64,000 nt of DNA. Source: Bacillota bacterium. GTDB taxonomy: Bacteria > Bacillota > Clostridia > Oscillospirales > Ruminococcaceae. Position 1 is the stretch's first letter. Every line of letters starts with the position of its first letter. The position numbers and the translations under genes are program-made. Positions 33,303 to 42,906 of this stretch are shown here, piece by piece. Below the pieces are notes generated by a model. It did not search any database, was not told the origin of the DNA, and saw nothing but the letters and a program-made list of their open reading frames with translations. The stretch covers positions 62,001-126,000 of the forward strand of contig JAEXUW010000005.1 in the NCBI GenBank assembly GCA_023439835.1, read 5' to 3'.

Positions 33303-33689
33303 CTACGGGACCATAATGTTTGTTGTGCCGGGGTTAATAATTTGAATTACTCCGCCCCAGTTGCACATGAGCTTGCAGGAATTATTAAGAGCGGGGGCGC
33401 CCGCAACAAGCACTGTCGGACTTCCCGGAATCCATGGTGCTGTTGTCATAGGCACACAGGGGCATGGGGTGAGAACGCCAAGCGCCGCCGCAGTTGCCGC
33501 GGCAACCATCGGATTTGCAAGCGAGGTGCACATTCCAAACGGCATAATATTAACCATGGGCTTATTGTCCATTATATTGGCGATAGGCATTGAGGTCAGA
33601 ACCTTATTCATTGGAAGAACATTAAACACCGAAGGGGCAGCCCCAAAAGAACACATCAGCTGAGCGCCGCCGCATACTGCCATTCCCAT
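33303..33689 (-). CDS. DUF4280/PAAR-like spike tip protein
   Basis: A 128-residue Cys-containing protein of the DUF4280 PAAR-like family. It starts MGMAVCGGAQLMCSFGAAPS and has repeated short beta-prone motifs with CPCVP and LMCNWGG near the end. PAAR-like proteins cap the spike and can carry effectors. Ribosome binding site AAGGAG. The His/Cys pattern may bind a metal (inference). Confidence 0.88.
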   Translation of the reverse strand: MGMAVCGGAQLMCSFGAAPSVFNVLPMNKVLTSMPIANIMDNKPMVNIMPFGMCTSLANPMVAAATAAALGVLTPCPCVPMTTAPWIPGSPTVLVAGAPALNNSCKLMCNWGGVIQIINPGTTNIMVP

Positions 33690-33710
33690 AACAACTCTCC
33701 TTATCCTGCT

Positions 33711-34487
33711 TTAATTCTGATTTTCTGTCAGATTGATTTGCGTCCTTCTGCCTGACGGTATTTCAGCGGCAACAGAAATTTCCTTGCTTTTAGTCGCCAT
33801 ACAAATATATTCACATGACTCTTTGAAGGTGTTTCTTATCGGTATGAAAAATTTTCCTTCACCGTCAGCGACCGCTTCGTTAACAGGAATAATAAGGGTA
33901 CCGATTTTTGGATAGCTATTTTTAAGCGGCTCAGAAAGCCTATAAAAGCTTCTTTCCTTGTTTTCCGTGCCTGAAACCCTTATAAATTCCTCTTTTTTAT
34001 CAGGGGAAATTATTCTGAAAAGCTTACCCTCTGCCTCAAAGCCGTCGGTATGATATATTCCGATTTCCGCTCCGCCCTTTTTTACATCGCTCAGAAGCTT
34101 GAATGCCGCAGTTTTATCGCTTGAATACACTCTCACCAAGGCATTGAGCTCGGCAGTGCCCTCAATACAGGTTGTTCCCGACGGAATAGGATAGGAGCTG
34201 TTCGGCGTGAGGCGTATTTTCAGCATTGCTGGCTTTCCCGTTTTTACGACACAACTGCATTCTGACTGATTATAGGTACCCCCGCTGGCTTTAACAATGT
34301 ATTCGCCGTCCGAAAGATTCAAAAACACATTCCAACCCTCAGTTTTCTTTATTGGCGGCTTTTCATTTTCTATCCAAACCCGCGCATTGCTTCCGCAAAC
34401 AGGCTGACCGGTGAAATCGTCAATTACCGTCACAACAAGTGATACCGTTCTCACATTTCTTGATGTGCAAACCCCAAGTGTGTCCAT
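33711..34487 (-). CDS. Ig-like/carboxypeptidase-regulatory-like protein of the injection system
   Basis: A 258-residue protein. The N-terminal domain (TVSLVVTVIDDFTGQPV, then NLSDGEYIVKASGG) is a transthyretin-like/CarboxypepD_reg fold. The C-terminal region is beta-rich without a recognised family and ends in a second Ig-like segment. No signal peptide is present. Placed between the DUF4255 cap and the PAAR-like tip genes, it may decorate the particle or tip. Function is inferred from position only. Confidence 0.6.
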   Translation of the reverse strand: MDTLGVCTSRNVRTVSLVVTVIDDFTGQPVCGSNARVWIENEKPPIKKTEGWNVFLNLSDGEYIVKASGGTYNQSECSCVVKTGKPAMLKIRLTPNSSYPIPSGTTCIEGTAELNALVRVYSSDKTAAFKLLSDVKKGGAEIGIYHTDGFEAEGKLFRIISPDKKEEFIRVSGTENKERSFYRLSEPLKNSYPKIGTLIIPVNEAVADGEGKFFIPIRNTFKESCEYICMATKSKEISVAAEIPSGRRTQINLTENQN

Positions 34488-34523
34488 TTTGAAGCTTCCT
34501 TTCCTGTTTATAATTCGGCTTGA

Positions 34524-35105
34524 TTAATCCTCACGCTTAATTTCTGTTGCGGTAAAATCAGCCTCGACCACTCTAGTTACGTCGCTTACAGTGAGCGATT
34601 CAATCTCGACGGGATAAACCTTATAAAAAAGCGAGAGCTTGTATGGAACCTCAGGAACATTCCAAAGGCGCATTTTTTCATCGTTCTCATAATCCTGAAA
34701 TTCGATTCTCGGCGGAAAGCGCATTGATGCCGCCGCACTCAAAATATCACCTTTTAATACAGTTCTGCCCGCCATGAGCTGAATAACCCTACCGATGAGC
34801 TTAGCCTCTTCAAAAGAGCGGAATTTTATATCGCTTGATGAATATGCGGTAATCATATAATATAAATCAATATAGGTTGATGGATTGCGCTGCTTTCCCG
34901 TTCCAATTGATATTTTATCGGTCGGAACAATATCCATATTTCGCTTTATATCATAAAGATTAACCCCAAGCACAATGTCTCCCCGGTCACTCGGATGGCA
35001 CATTCCAATGCTTTCGCCGTTTGGAATAAGGTCAGGCACTGTGCCTTCCTTGAGAATTTTAATTATCGCTTCGCTTATATCCGAAATAATATTATAATTT
35101 GCCAT
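34524..35105 (-). CDS. DUF4255 tube/sheath terminator (cap, Afp16/Pvc16-like)
   Basis: A 193-residue protein with the DUF4255 pattern: N-terminal helix (ISDISEAIIKILKEG), VLGVNLYDIKRN, DLYYMITAYSSS, then EEAKLIGRVIQLM and a C-terminal strand set (LSLFYKVYPVEI). Family members end the tube and sheath at the distal tip and control length. Ribosome binding site GGAGG. Confidence 0.88.
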   Translation of the reverse strand: MANYNIISDISEAIIKILKEGTVPDLIPNGESIGMCHPSDRGDIVLGVNLYDIKRNMDIVPTDKISIGTGKQRNPSTYIDLYYMITAYSSSDIKFRSFEEAKLIGRVIQLMAGRTVLKGDILSAAASMRFPPRIEFQDYENDEKMRLWNVPEVPYKLSLFYKVYPVEIESLTVSDVTRVVEADFTATEIKRED

Positions 35106-35126
35106 ATATCCGTTCCTCCGTCTTTT

Positions 35127-36980
35127 TTAAGCCGCAGAATTTTCGCCCTCGTCAGACACTGGTGGCAAAGAAGTGTCAAAAAGCACTTTCCCCGCCTCAT
35201 CATACATTACTCCTTGCCCGAAATAGCTTCCCATTCTAAACTGACCTATGTACTTGAGTGCGCCGCTTTCATAAAACTCACGCCCCTCGCCATCATGCTT
35301 TCCCATATAAAAGCCGCCGTCATAAATAAGTACGCCGCTCAAACCGAATTCCTTGCCGTTGCCGTTATACTCGTCAGCATAGAACTCACCGTCATATATA
35401 AGCAGTCCGTTCTCGGCATTATAAAGCTTGCCCTTGCCGCTATATTTTCCGGCATAGAATTCACCGTCATATACAAGCTTTCCTGTTGCGGTGTTATAAA
35501 GCTTGCCTTTTCCCGAAAAATCGCCCTTGTCAAACTCGCCGTCATAGAAAACTATACCGTTATCCGAGTTGTACATCTTTCCTTTTCCGCTGTAATCACC
35601 GGCGTCAAAGCCACCGTCATATAAAAGCTTTCCGGTATCAGGATCATAAAGCTTGCCTGTGCCGCTGTAAAGCTTCATGTCAAATTCACCGTCATATAGA
35701 AGCTTGCCTGTGAACAAATCATAGAGCTTGCCTGTGCCGCTGAAAGCACCGTTGTCGAAATTACCCTCATAGATAAGCGCACCGCTTTCTTCGTCATAAA
35801 GCTTGCCCTCGCCTTGATAAACTCCGTCGGCAATATACCCGACATAGACAATCTTTCCGCTTTCGCCTAGAACAGTGGTCAGCCCGCTCACAATATTCCC
35901 CTCGCCAAGCTCACCCTGTGCGGTTACGTTTCCGTATTCGTCATAAAAGGTTCCCTGCCCTTGAAATTTCCCCATTAAGAAATTCCCGTCATAATATATA
36001 CGGCCTTTTAAATATAGCCTTCCCGCCCCGTCATACTTGCCGGCGGTGAGCATACCGTCATAAACAAGCACACCCTTTTCATAAAGCTTTCCCACGCCGT
36101 TATACATATCATTCTTAAACTCACCCTCATAAATAAGAGAGCTGTCTTTATCGCTGTAAAGTCTTCCGATTCCATCATAAAGCCCATTTAGAAAACCGCC
36201 TGAATAAAGCAGAGCGTTCTTTTCTTTAGCAGTATATAAATTCCCTGTTCCGTTATAGCTCCCGTTTGAAAAGCTCCCCTCATAAATCAGCGCACCTGAC
36301 TTATTGTCATAAAGCTTGCCATTCCCCTCAAATACTCCTGCTGAAAAGCTTCCCTTATATCGGATATTCCCGCTTTCATAGTATTCAACACCCTCGCCCT
36401 CGAACTTGTTGTCAAGGAAAGTCCCGTTATATCTTAGCGTGCCGTCATCATAATACAGCTTGCCCTGTCCCGAATACTTATTGGCAACAAAATTTCCGAC
36501 ATAAACAAGGTTTCCTTCCATATCATAAAGAGTGCCGGCGCCCTCTACTCTTCCTTCAACTAGACGCCCTTGAAAAACTAATAAATCCTTATCACTGCTA
36601 TTATATAGCTTAACTTTCCCTGAATAGCCCACCACGCTTGTGCTGTGAAGCCACATCGACTTTGTGAAATATTTGCTGACAAGCCACGGATGAACGAATT
36701 TAATTATGAGCGCTGTTCCAATCAGCGCCACGAGAATCAACGCATAAATAAGCTTTTTTGCGACATACCTGTCGCCGACTATATAATACTGCTTTACTGA
36801 GCTTGGCTTTGCAGTAATGCCTTTGACGTTGGTTTTAACGTCTGACGCTACCTTGCTTGCTATGTTCTGCGGATTGATTTTCCGCCAGATCTTTCGAAAG
36901 AACATCATTATCGGCGCAAGGAACACGCGCTGACTTTTTCTTAAAAAGAGCTTTACTGCCGACAAAAAATTAAAATTCAT
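35127..36980 (-). CDS. Membrane-anchored MORN-repeat protein of the injection system
   Basis: A 617-residue protein. A basic N-terminal cytoplasmic region is followed by one TM helix (about residues 75-95, LIYALILVALIGTALII). From about residue 120 there are over twenty MORN repeats of 20-24 residues, of the type YxGxFxxGxxxGxGKLY (for example KYSGQGKLYYDDGTLRYNG). MORN arrays form long beta sheets that bind lipids or proteins. No such subunit is standard in known CIS. It is encoded in the structural block between the cap and the pseudokinase-TM protein, so a membrane anchor or cell-surface strut is plausible (inference). Confidence 0.82.
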   Translation of the reverse strand: MNFNFLSAVKLFLRKSQRVFLAPIMMFFRKIWRKINPQNIASKVASDVKTNVKGITAKPSSVKQYYIVGDRYVAKKLIYALILVALIGTALIIKFVHPWLVSKYFTKSMWLHSTSVVGYSGKVKLYNSSDKDLLVFQGRLVEGRVEGAGTLYDMEGNLVYVGNFVANKYSGQGKLYYDDGTLRYNGTFLDNKFEGEGVEYYESGNIRYKGSFSAGVFEGNGKLYDNKSGALIYEGSFSNGSYNGTGNLYTAKEKNALLYSGGFLNGLYDGIGRLYSDKDSSLIYEGEFKNDMYNGVGKLYEKGVLVYDGMLTAGKYDGAGRLYLKGRIYYDGNFLMGKFQGQGTFYDEYGNVTAQGELGEGNIVSGLTTVLGESGKIVYVGYIADGVYQGEGKLYDEESGALIYEGNFDNGAFSGTGKLYDLFTGKLLYDGEFDMKLYSGTGKLYDPDTGKLLYDGGFDAGDYSGKGKMYNSDNGIVFYDGEFDKGDFSGKGKLYNTATGKLVYDGEFYAGKYSGKGKLYNAENGLLIYDGEFYADEYNGNGKEFGLSGVLIYDGGFYMGKHDGEGREFYESGALKYIGQFRMGSYFGQGVMYDEAGKVLFDTSLPPVSDEGENSAA

Positions 36981-36992
36981 CTTCTCACCCGA

Positions 36993-37853
36993 CTATTGTT
37001 TATAGGTTGTATCAACTGTACCGATGCTGTCAAAGGTTTTGCCACCGCCATCGGCTTTTGCGCCGTCGATTGTATAAATCAGATATGCCAGCGCCGCAAT
37101 AATAAATCCCGCCATGACAACCTTTTTCATGAACGAAAAAAATGCTTTCATTTTATCCCAAAGCTTAAACCAAACCGAATTAGGCTCCTCAAGCTCATCC
37201 TTTGGGATATTACCGATAGCGGTCATCATTTCATGATAAGCGCTGTAAATCTCAATCATGTCCTCTTCAAGAAGAGCGGGAAGATTTCTGAAAAACGCCA
37301 CCATCACCTCTGGCACCTTTCTTTCAATCTCATAGGAAAAAAGCTCAGTCAAAACAGTGCTGATACTGTTCATTGCATCCTCATGAGAGCAAGGGGCTAT
37401 ATCGCTGATATCATTAACAGGGTAATTAAAGCTGACAGAAAGGTCATTCTCAACAACAATATTTTCAAAGCAAAAGCATCTGCAAAGAAAAAAGTCGGGT
37501 ATTTCCTGTAAAACAACCCTTTCAAGAAGCTTTCTTCCGATTTCAAGCCGTTCATTAATCGTGAGGCTTTCATTAGCGGTTTTATTCCTGAGAGAGATTC
37601 CCTGAGTATAGCGCATAACGACGCAAAGCTTATCTTCAAACAAGAAATATTCTATGTAATCGGTGAATGCTTTTATTTTGTCTATATCCGCAAGAAAGCT
37701 TATTACAGAGGGGAACAGCTTCTTATTCTTTATCGCCAATACCGAGAAAAACCCGCCTTTGTTTTCATTTTTACAAATATAATAATCATATTCGATTGCT
37801 CGTTCCTTAACGCAGGTGACTTTATAATCATTTTCAAAGGTCTGTAAAAGCAA
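36993..37853 (-). CDS. Pseudokinase-like membrane protein (EssB-like layout)
   Basis: A 286-residue protein. Residues about 10-215 look like a degenerate protein-kinase fold: an N-lobe with KNENKGGFFSVLAIKNKKLF, the hinge-like DKLCVVMRYTQGISL, and a C-lobe with IVVENDLSVSFNY where HRD and DFG are missing. One TM helix follows (about 240-258, VVMAGFIIAALAYLIYTI), then a short extracytoplasmic tail. This kinase-dead lobe plus TM is the layout of EssB in type VII secretion. Start is TTG 37853 behind GAGGAGGGGGG. It probably links the CIS to the membrane (inference). Confidence 0.6.
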   Translation of the reverse strand: MLLQTFENDYKVTCVKERAIEYDYYICKNENKGGFFSVLAIKNKKLFPSVISFLADIDKIKAFTDYIEYFLFEDKLCVVMRYTQGISLRNKTANESLTINERLEIGRKLLERVVLQEIPDFFLCRCFCFENIVVENDLSVSFNYPVNDISDIAPCSHEDAMNSISTVLTELFSYEIERKVPEVMVAFFRNLPALLEEDMIEIYSAYHEMMTAIGNIPKDELEEPNSVWFKLWDKMKAFFSFMKKVVMAGFIIAALAYLIYTIDGAKADGGGKTFDSIGTVDTTYKQ

Positions 37854-37888
37854 GGCTAAGCCCCCCTCCTCAATAATTTAGCGTGGAA

Positions 37889-39604
37889 TTATTCACGTAC
37901 TACCACCATAATAGATGCTTTAATGTCAGGATATGCGGCGCTTCGTGCTATTACCTCATAGACACCCTCAGTGTTCGGTGCCGCATAAAGCCCGTTTGAG
38001 TCGATTTCGCCGCCGTTTTCAGACGCAACAGACCATATTACTGCCTTATTAGTCATGTTGGAACAGACGGTTTCAAGATATCTGCTTTCACGTGGTTTTA
38101 GTACAAGTGAATTCGGCTTAATTGAAAGGCGCATACTGCTTTTTTCAGAAACAGCCTCCTCAACATCACGTATAGCAGTCCACTTCACATCGACAAAATC
38201 TGCAACAGTGGTTGCTTTTGACATGACGGCAATAACAAAGCTGCCCTTTGTTGGGTTAAGCTTTGCCGCAACATCAAACTGGGGAACATCATCCTTAAAC
38301 ACTGAAGGTGAGCCATAAACAATAGAATTGTCTGAAGCGAGAAGCCCCAGCACTATGGTAACGCTGCCAAGTCCAAGCCCGTGAATGATTTCATCAGAAA
38401 CGGCAGTTTTGTTTTTATAGCTTCCCGAATCAAGATTGATGCGGCATACTCCGCTTGCTATTTCATTCTGAATCCCTGTTGCGTTGCAAGCAATATCTTT
38501 TCCTAATGAGCTGCCTTCGGTGGCATTATCAGAGTTGCCGCAATTCATTTTGTCCATTGCGCTGAGCAGCATCTGCCCTGAAATATATTGTCTAAACGGT
38601 ACGTTTTCTATGCTTTCAATTATTATTGAGCCGACAGCGTTGATGAGGTGTATTCTCGCAAGATAAAGGCGCTGGCCCAGCGTGCTTCTAAGAAGCGAAT
38701 CCATTCCCTGTCTGAAGCAGCTTTGTTTTACCTCCTGCGCAATATCATTGTCAGTTATATTTGTAATATTTTTGCCGCTGATTTCGCCCTGTGCCGGCTT
38801 TTTATCATAAGACAGTGTGAAGGTAGCGGGGTCAATAACTGCAACCCCCTCTGTTCCCACAACATCAGTCGCCGAAAGCTCATAATCAAGAGTGTATTTT
38901 CCAGTTTTTTCAAATAGCATTTCATCAAAGGAAATTCTTAAAATAGAGCTGTTTTCAGCTGTTTCATTAAGACAAATAAGCTGAACATCATATGAAAAGG
39001 CGGCATACCTTTTTGTGTAGGATTCAATCTCCACTCTAAGTGTGAACCGTCCGTCAGGGCGTACATATCTGGGAAGAACCTGTCTTATACGAATGTTGCC
39101 GTCCCAAAAAACAGTCTTTCGCCCCTCAAAAAGATCGTCGCTCGACAAAACCTCATCATCAGGCTCGGCAGACGTAAGATAAAGGCTGTACGCTTCTTTT
39201 ACAGTATCATATACCTGCTTAGTCGAATCCGCCGCCGCAATATTATGCGCCTCGCCTTTTTCATTCTCACTGTATTCAATGCAAAGATACACATATGCAT
39301 TGCTACTATTGCTCAGTGCGGAATCATACCCGCTTATCAGCGACAGCTTCTTTGTAACAGGGGTATCGACAACTATTTCTCTTCCCGTGCTGTCAAATGC
39401 CATTCCGCTTTCAAGAGAAAGAGTTTGGTCATCAAGGCGAACAACGTTCATTCCCGCTACCACGCCGATCCCGTGAAGAAGTCTGTTCGCCAGACGTCTT
39501 TTGTCATTCATATACTTCTGCTCTGCGTTGAAATCCTCAACGCTTAGTAGCTTGCCATAAAAATATTTGTTCCTCTCAAACGGATAAAGCTTAGTGTTCT
39601 TCAT
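37889..39604 (-). CDS. Baseplate/fibre-like injection system protein with C-terminal Ig-like domain
   Basis: A 571-residue protein. The N-terminus PFERNKYFYGKLLSVEDF, then KRRLANRLLHGIGVVAGM and GMAFDSTGREIVV, is a conserved module found in CIS loci. The centre is helical and beta-rich and of unknown type. The last 85 residues (LSIKPNSLVLKPRESRY, VIWSVASENGGEIDSNGLY) are a BIG2-like Ig domain. It overlaps the upstream gene by 14 bp. A role in baseplate periphery or target binding is inferred from the Ig domain and position. Confidence 0.72.
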   Translation of the reverse strand: MKNTKLYPFERNKYFYGKLLSVEDFNAEQKYMNDKRRLANRLLHGIGVVAGMNVVRLDDQTLSLESGMAFDSTGREIVVDTPVTKKLSLISGYDSALSNSSNAYVYLCIEYSENEKGEAHNIAAADSTKQVYDTVKEAYSLYLTSAEPDDEVLSSDDLFEGRKTVFWDGNIRIRQVLPRYVRPDGRFTLRVEIESYTKRYAAFSYDVQLICLNETAENSSILRISFDEMLFEKTGKYTLDYELSATDVVGTEGVAVIDPATFTLSYDKKPAQGEISGKNITNITDNDIAQEVKQSCFRQGMDSLLRSTLGQRLYLARIHLINAVGSIIIESIENVPFRQYISGQMLLSAMDKMNCGNSDNATEGSSLGKDIACNATGIQNEIASGVCRINLDSGSYKNKTAVSDEIIHGLGLGSVTIVLGLLASDNSIVYGSPSVFKDDVPQFDVAAKLNPTKGSFVIAVMSKATTVADFVDVKWTAIRDVEEAVSEKSSMRLSIKPNSLVLKPRESRYLETVCSNMTNKAVIWSVASENGGEIDSNGLYAAPNTEGVYEVIARSAAYPDIKASIMVVVRE

Positions 39605-40757
39605 GCTTTTCTTCCTCCTGCAGCTGATGTTGAATAATGGAAAGGGTTAGCTTGGATTTGCCGTCTAGTGCCGCCTGTCTGTATTGCCCCAGCACACTGT
39701 TAATGCCGATATATGAGAAATTGTTCAGGAATATGTAGGGGTCTAAAAGCACCAGCTTAATCTCCATCGTTACCGGCTTCATTTCCTCAGCAATTTTCAA
39801 AAGCACGTTATAGTCACGTGTTGATTTAACAAGCTCACTTTTTATCAGCACCACCACCGTATATGGATTGTCACCGTACATTGGGAGAAGTGTATTTTCA
39901 TAATAATCACTCCCCACAAAGCGCTTGATGCTGAACTCTTCAATAATATAGGGCTTTTCGCCTGTATAAAGCTCAATAATCTGCGAAAGACTTTCCTTGG
40001 TTCCTCTGATTCTATAAAGACTTATCGCACGAAGAAGAAGTTTTCTCAGCTTATCCTCGGGCCACAAGTAGCTGTCTGAAATATCAAGCCAGTCGGCAAG
40101 CCACAAAAGAAAGCTGCTTTTTGCACATTCGGGATCAAAATGCCGTGAAATTTCTGATATTTCAAGGTCAAGCTCCTCATACATTGTCTGAAACACAGCA
40201 AGAAATCTCTCAAGAAAACGTCCGTTTTTATCACTTCTTCGGTATATCTGAGGCAGATAATCTATCCATGTATTGGCGGGAAGATAAATCATTATATCCT
40301 TTATTGCCGCGGGCACATCGCTTCTGCTGTAAACCTCAAGCAAAAACCACAGATACTGGCCGCTTACATCATGAAGAAGAATATCACAAGCGCCGGATAT
40401 TTTCTTTTTTTCAAAGGGACTGAATATCTCACATTTCAAGTCGAATGATATTTCATTATCACGAAATATTTCTTGTATTGTTCTTTTCTCACCGTTATAT
40501 TTTATTTCAGTTTCGTCCGCCGCATAAACAGTCACTCGAAAATCACCGCTGCTGCTATTTTCAGCGTTAATAACCATGCGATGCCATGTCATACCATTCT
40601 CGCCGCTGTCGAAAACTCTCGAAAGATAACGTCCCACACCTGACTCAACTCCGCCAGAAAAAGACAGCGTGTTGCCATCAGCCTTGAGATTAACACATAT
40701 CCCCCTGTTATAATCAAACGCCTTGTTTAGTACAAAGTACTTTAGCTTTTCCCGCAT
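39591..40757 (-). CDS. Phage tail protein I-like baseplate protein
   Basis: A 388-residue protein of the gpI/TIGR02242 tail family. The signature is LPQIYRRSDKNGRFLERFLA, then LLWLADWLDI and LRKLLLRAISLYRIRGTKES with LSQIIELYTGEKPYIIEEF. It lies directly after two J-like wedge genes, as in P2-like and CIS loci. It bridges wedge and fibre. Ribosome binding site GAGAGGTG. Confidence 0.88.
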   Translation of the reverse strand: MREKLKYFVLNKAFDYNRGICVNLKADGNTLSFSGGVESGVGRYLSRVFDSGENGMTWHRMVINAENSSSGDFRVTVYAADETEIKYNGEKRTIQEIFRDNEISFDLKCEIFSPFEKKKISGACDILLHDVSGQYLWFLLEVYSRSDVPAAIKDIMIYLPANTWIDYLPQIYRRSDKNGRFLERFLAVFQTMYEELDLEISEISRHFDPECAKSSFLLWLADWLDISDSYLWPEDKLRKLLLRAISLYRIRGTKESLSQIIELYTGEKPYIIEEFSIKRFVGSDYYENTLLPMYGDNPYTVVVLIKSELVKSTRDYNVLLKIAEEMKPVTMEIKLVLLDPYIFLNNFSYIGINSVLGQYRQAALDGKSKLTLSIIQHQLQEEEKHEEH

Positions 40758-40797
40758 ATTCCATCACCTCTCCTCTCCTGACAGGGATTTAAAACTT

Positions 40798-42879
40798 TTA
40801 TCGGCTTGCCGCATTTATCATATAATCAGTTTCCACAAGAAAAGCCGCAACATTCGGGGATAGTATAAGGTCACCCTCCCTCGTGCGCTTAACTCCGCTT
40901 CCATATGTATCGAGAGTAAGCGTGTTGACGGAAATAACACATTCAAGCCTGTCAAGCCTTCCAAAAAGCTCACTATATGATATCACCGCCCCGAAGCAAT
41001 CTTTTAATGACTGAAAATAATCCCGCACTGTTTTGTCAATAAGCTCTGCCGCGTTTGTATAATGAAATTCTGTTGTAATGTCAGCATAAAGCGAAAAGTC
41101 AGCATATTCCGGCGAAACCACTGTTACTCTGGTTCCAAGCATTCGCACCTTTTCAATCTGACGGTGAATGTTTTCGATATATCTGCTGCTCGGAATGCCT
41201 TTTCCGTTTAACGAATACGGCTTCACCACTACTCTGATGTTTATATCAGAGCCTCCATCCTTGCTATCCGTCACGGGTCTTATGACCTGACATTTCTCTA
41301 TTTTTAGCCCCTGAGTTTTCAAAATACTTGATACATAGTCATCACTTGTTACTATCGTTTCTGTTGTTTGAAGAAGCATATGTGCTCGAGAAAAGCAGCT
41401 TTCCATGCTTTCCTCATTCTCACCGCCAAAGGAAGGGCTGTCGTTTGAAACGATAATATCTTTGTTTTCACCGTCGCCGATACGATTAATCTTGCCGCTG
41501 GTTACGTTCCCGCCGGCACCCATTGTATGACAGCAGCCGATTATCAGAATTTTTCCCTCTGGCGCCATGCTGTTGATACAATCGCCGAACTTGATTCTTC
41601 CGTTTTCAGTATCAAGAATGTAATGAAAATCCGTCGCTGTTGAAGCTGAAAAATCCTTTACCTTCCTCCACTCAGCATAAGCACCACCGCTGTCGGGAAG
41701 CTCGGTCATTATCTCAAAGGTTTCATACTCAATATAGTCCGACTCAAGGTCGTATTGCTGAAAGGGCAGTCCTGTTCCAAATCCTACCGCACTATGAAGA
41801 AAAAAGTCGGGAAGCATATTGACTATTCGAACAGCCTCACCCTCGCTAGTGTCGATACCACTATATGTTACCGCACCGCTTTGTTCATTTATCTCTCGAC
41901 CAAACTCATTTACGGGGAAGAAAAAGCCGTCTTTATTTTTAACAAAAATCTTGGTATTCCCCGTAATGGCAAGCTCTGTGTGCACGGTGTAGCTTTCACT
42001 CGGCTTGAAATCATGATACTCAGACTTTGTGTCACGCTGACAAAGCATTACAAGATTAAGGCTCATACTGCTTATAACCGGTGCAATATCATATTCACCG
42101 TTCATAATTCTAAACCGAAGGAAGTATGCCTTGTTCCCGTCGATTTCGCTTTCCTGCATTCTCTTATTTGTCTTTATAGAAATTTCGCCAGACTGAAGAA
42201 AGCCAAAGGTTTTATCAGAAAACTCTTCAACGCCACACCAAGAGTATCCGTCATAATACTCGGCTATCATCGTCACAAACGAAACGAATCCCTCAGGCTC
42301 GGTAATTGGATTTCTCTTTATGGGATGCTCATCAAGAATCCCGACATATAAGCCGATGCTTTCACCCTCAGGCAATGGGCGGCTAAGCCCGATGTAGAAG
42401 GCGGCGTCTGAAGACGGCTCTGCCGGAAAGGGTCTTATCCTCAAGCTTCCCCCAAAGGAAAGCTCACTTTTGCTTATTGTCTTTCTTGTTTTGTCCTCAA
42501 TAACACAGCAGATTAGCTGAGCGGACGGGACAAATGTTCCCTTTTCGGCTTCAAAGCACATTCCGCCAGCATAAAATTTAGTTCCGCCGACAACAAGTAT
42601 GTCACCGTCAAACTTAACGCAAGCATAGGTTCTAGCCGGCTTTTTCGTTCTTCGGGATATTCCCAGAAGCTTTAAAAACCTGTGATAATTGTCAGAGCCG
42701 ATTTTATTGATGAAATACTGCTGGCTTTCCTTTGTCCAAGCAAAAAGCTCTAAAAGTGTGACTCCCGGATCATGATAATTGAAGTCCGTCCACTCGGGAT
42801 ACATGCTGACTATCATGTTTTTTGCGGTTTCCATTATGTCGTCATATCTCTCGTTGTCAAGCGTTATATCAGGCAGCAC
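40798..42879 (-). CDS. Baseplate wedge protein 2 (J-like, putative baseplate assembly protein)
   Basis: A 693-residue protein of the baseplate J/TIGR02243 type. The N-terminus has MYPEWTDFNYHDPGVTLLEL, a hallmark of CIS wedge proteins. The C-terminal half has GAGGNVTSGKINRI, SVNTLTLDTYGSG and the gpJ core (RAHMLLQTTETIVTSDDY). Start is GTG 42879 behind GGAGATG. It is paralogous in its J core with the larger neighbour, as with T4 gp6-type pairs. Confidence 0.88.
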   Translation of the reverse strand: MLPDITLDNERYDDIMETAKNMIVSMYPEWTDFNYHDPGVTLLELFAWTKESQQYFINKIGSDNYHRFLKLLGISRRTKKPARTYACVKFDGDILVVGGTKFYAGGMCFEAEKGTFVPSAQLICCVIEDKTRKTISKSELSFGGSLRIRPFPAEPSSDAAFYIGLSRPLPEGESIGLYVGILDEHPIKRNPITEPEGFVSFVTMIAEYYDGYSWCGVEEFSDKTFGFLQSGEISIKTNKRMQESEIDGNKAYFLRFRIMNGEYDIAPVISSMSLNLVMLCQRDTKSEYHDFKPSESYTVHTELAITGNTKIFVKNKDGFFFPVNEFGREINEQSGAVTYSGIDTSEGEAVRIVNMLPDFFLHSAVGFGTGLPFQQYDLESDYIEYETFEIMTELPDSGGAYAEWRKVKDFSASTATDFHYILDTENGRIKFGDCINSMAPEGKILIIGCCHTMGAGGNVTSGKINRIGDGENKDIIVSNDSPSFGGENEESMESCFSRAHMLLQTTETIVTSDDYVSSILKTQGLKIEKCQVIRPVTDSKDGGSDINIRVVVKPYSLNGKGIPSSRYIENIHRQIEKVRMLGTRVTVVSPEYADFSLYADITTEFHYTNAAELIDKTVRDYFQSLKDCFGAVISYSELFGRLDRLECVISVNTLTLDTYGSGVKRTREGDLILSPNVAAFLVETDYMINAASR

Positions 42880-42906
42880 TTCATCATCTCCTCACATCAT
42901 GAATAT

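Noticed and set aside
34995..35624. 209-residue plus-strand ORF over the MORN gene
   Set aside because: It is the antisense of a repeat-rich gene, has no ribosome binding site, and its apparent repeats mirror the MORN units.
41755..42351. 198-residue plus-strand ORF inside the J-like gene
   Set aside because: It lies fully antisense to a clear baseplate gene, with no ribosome binding site or family resemblance.
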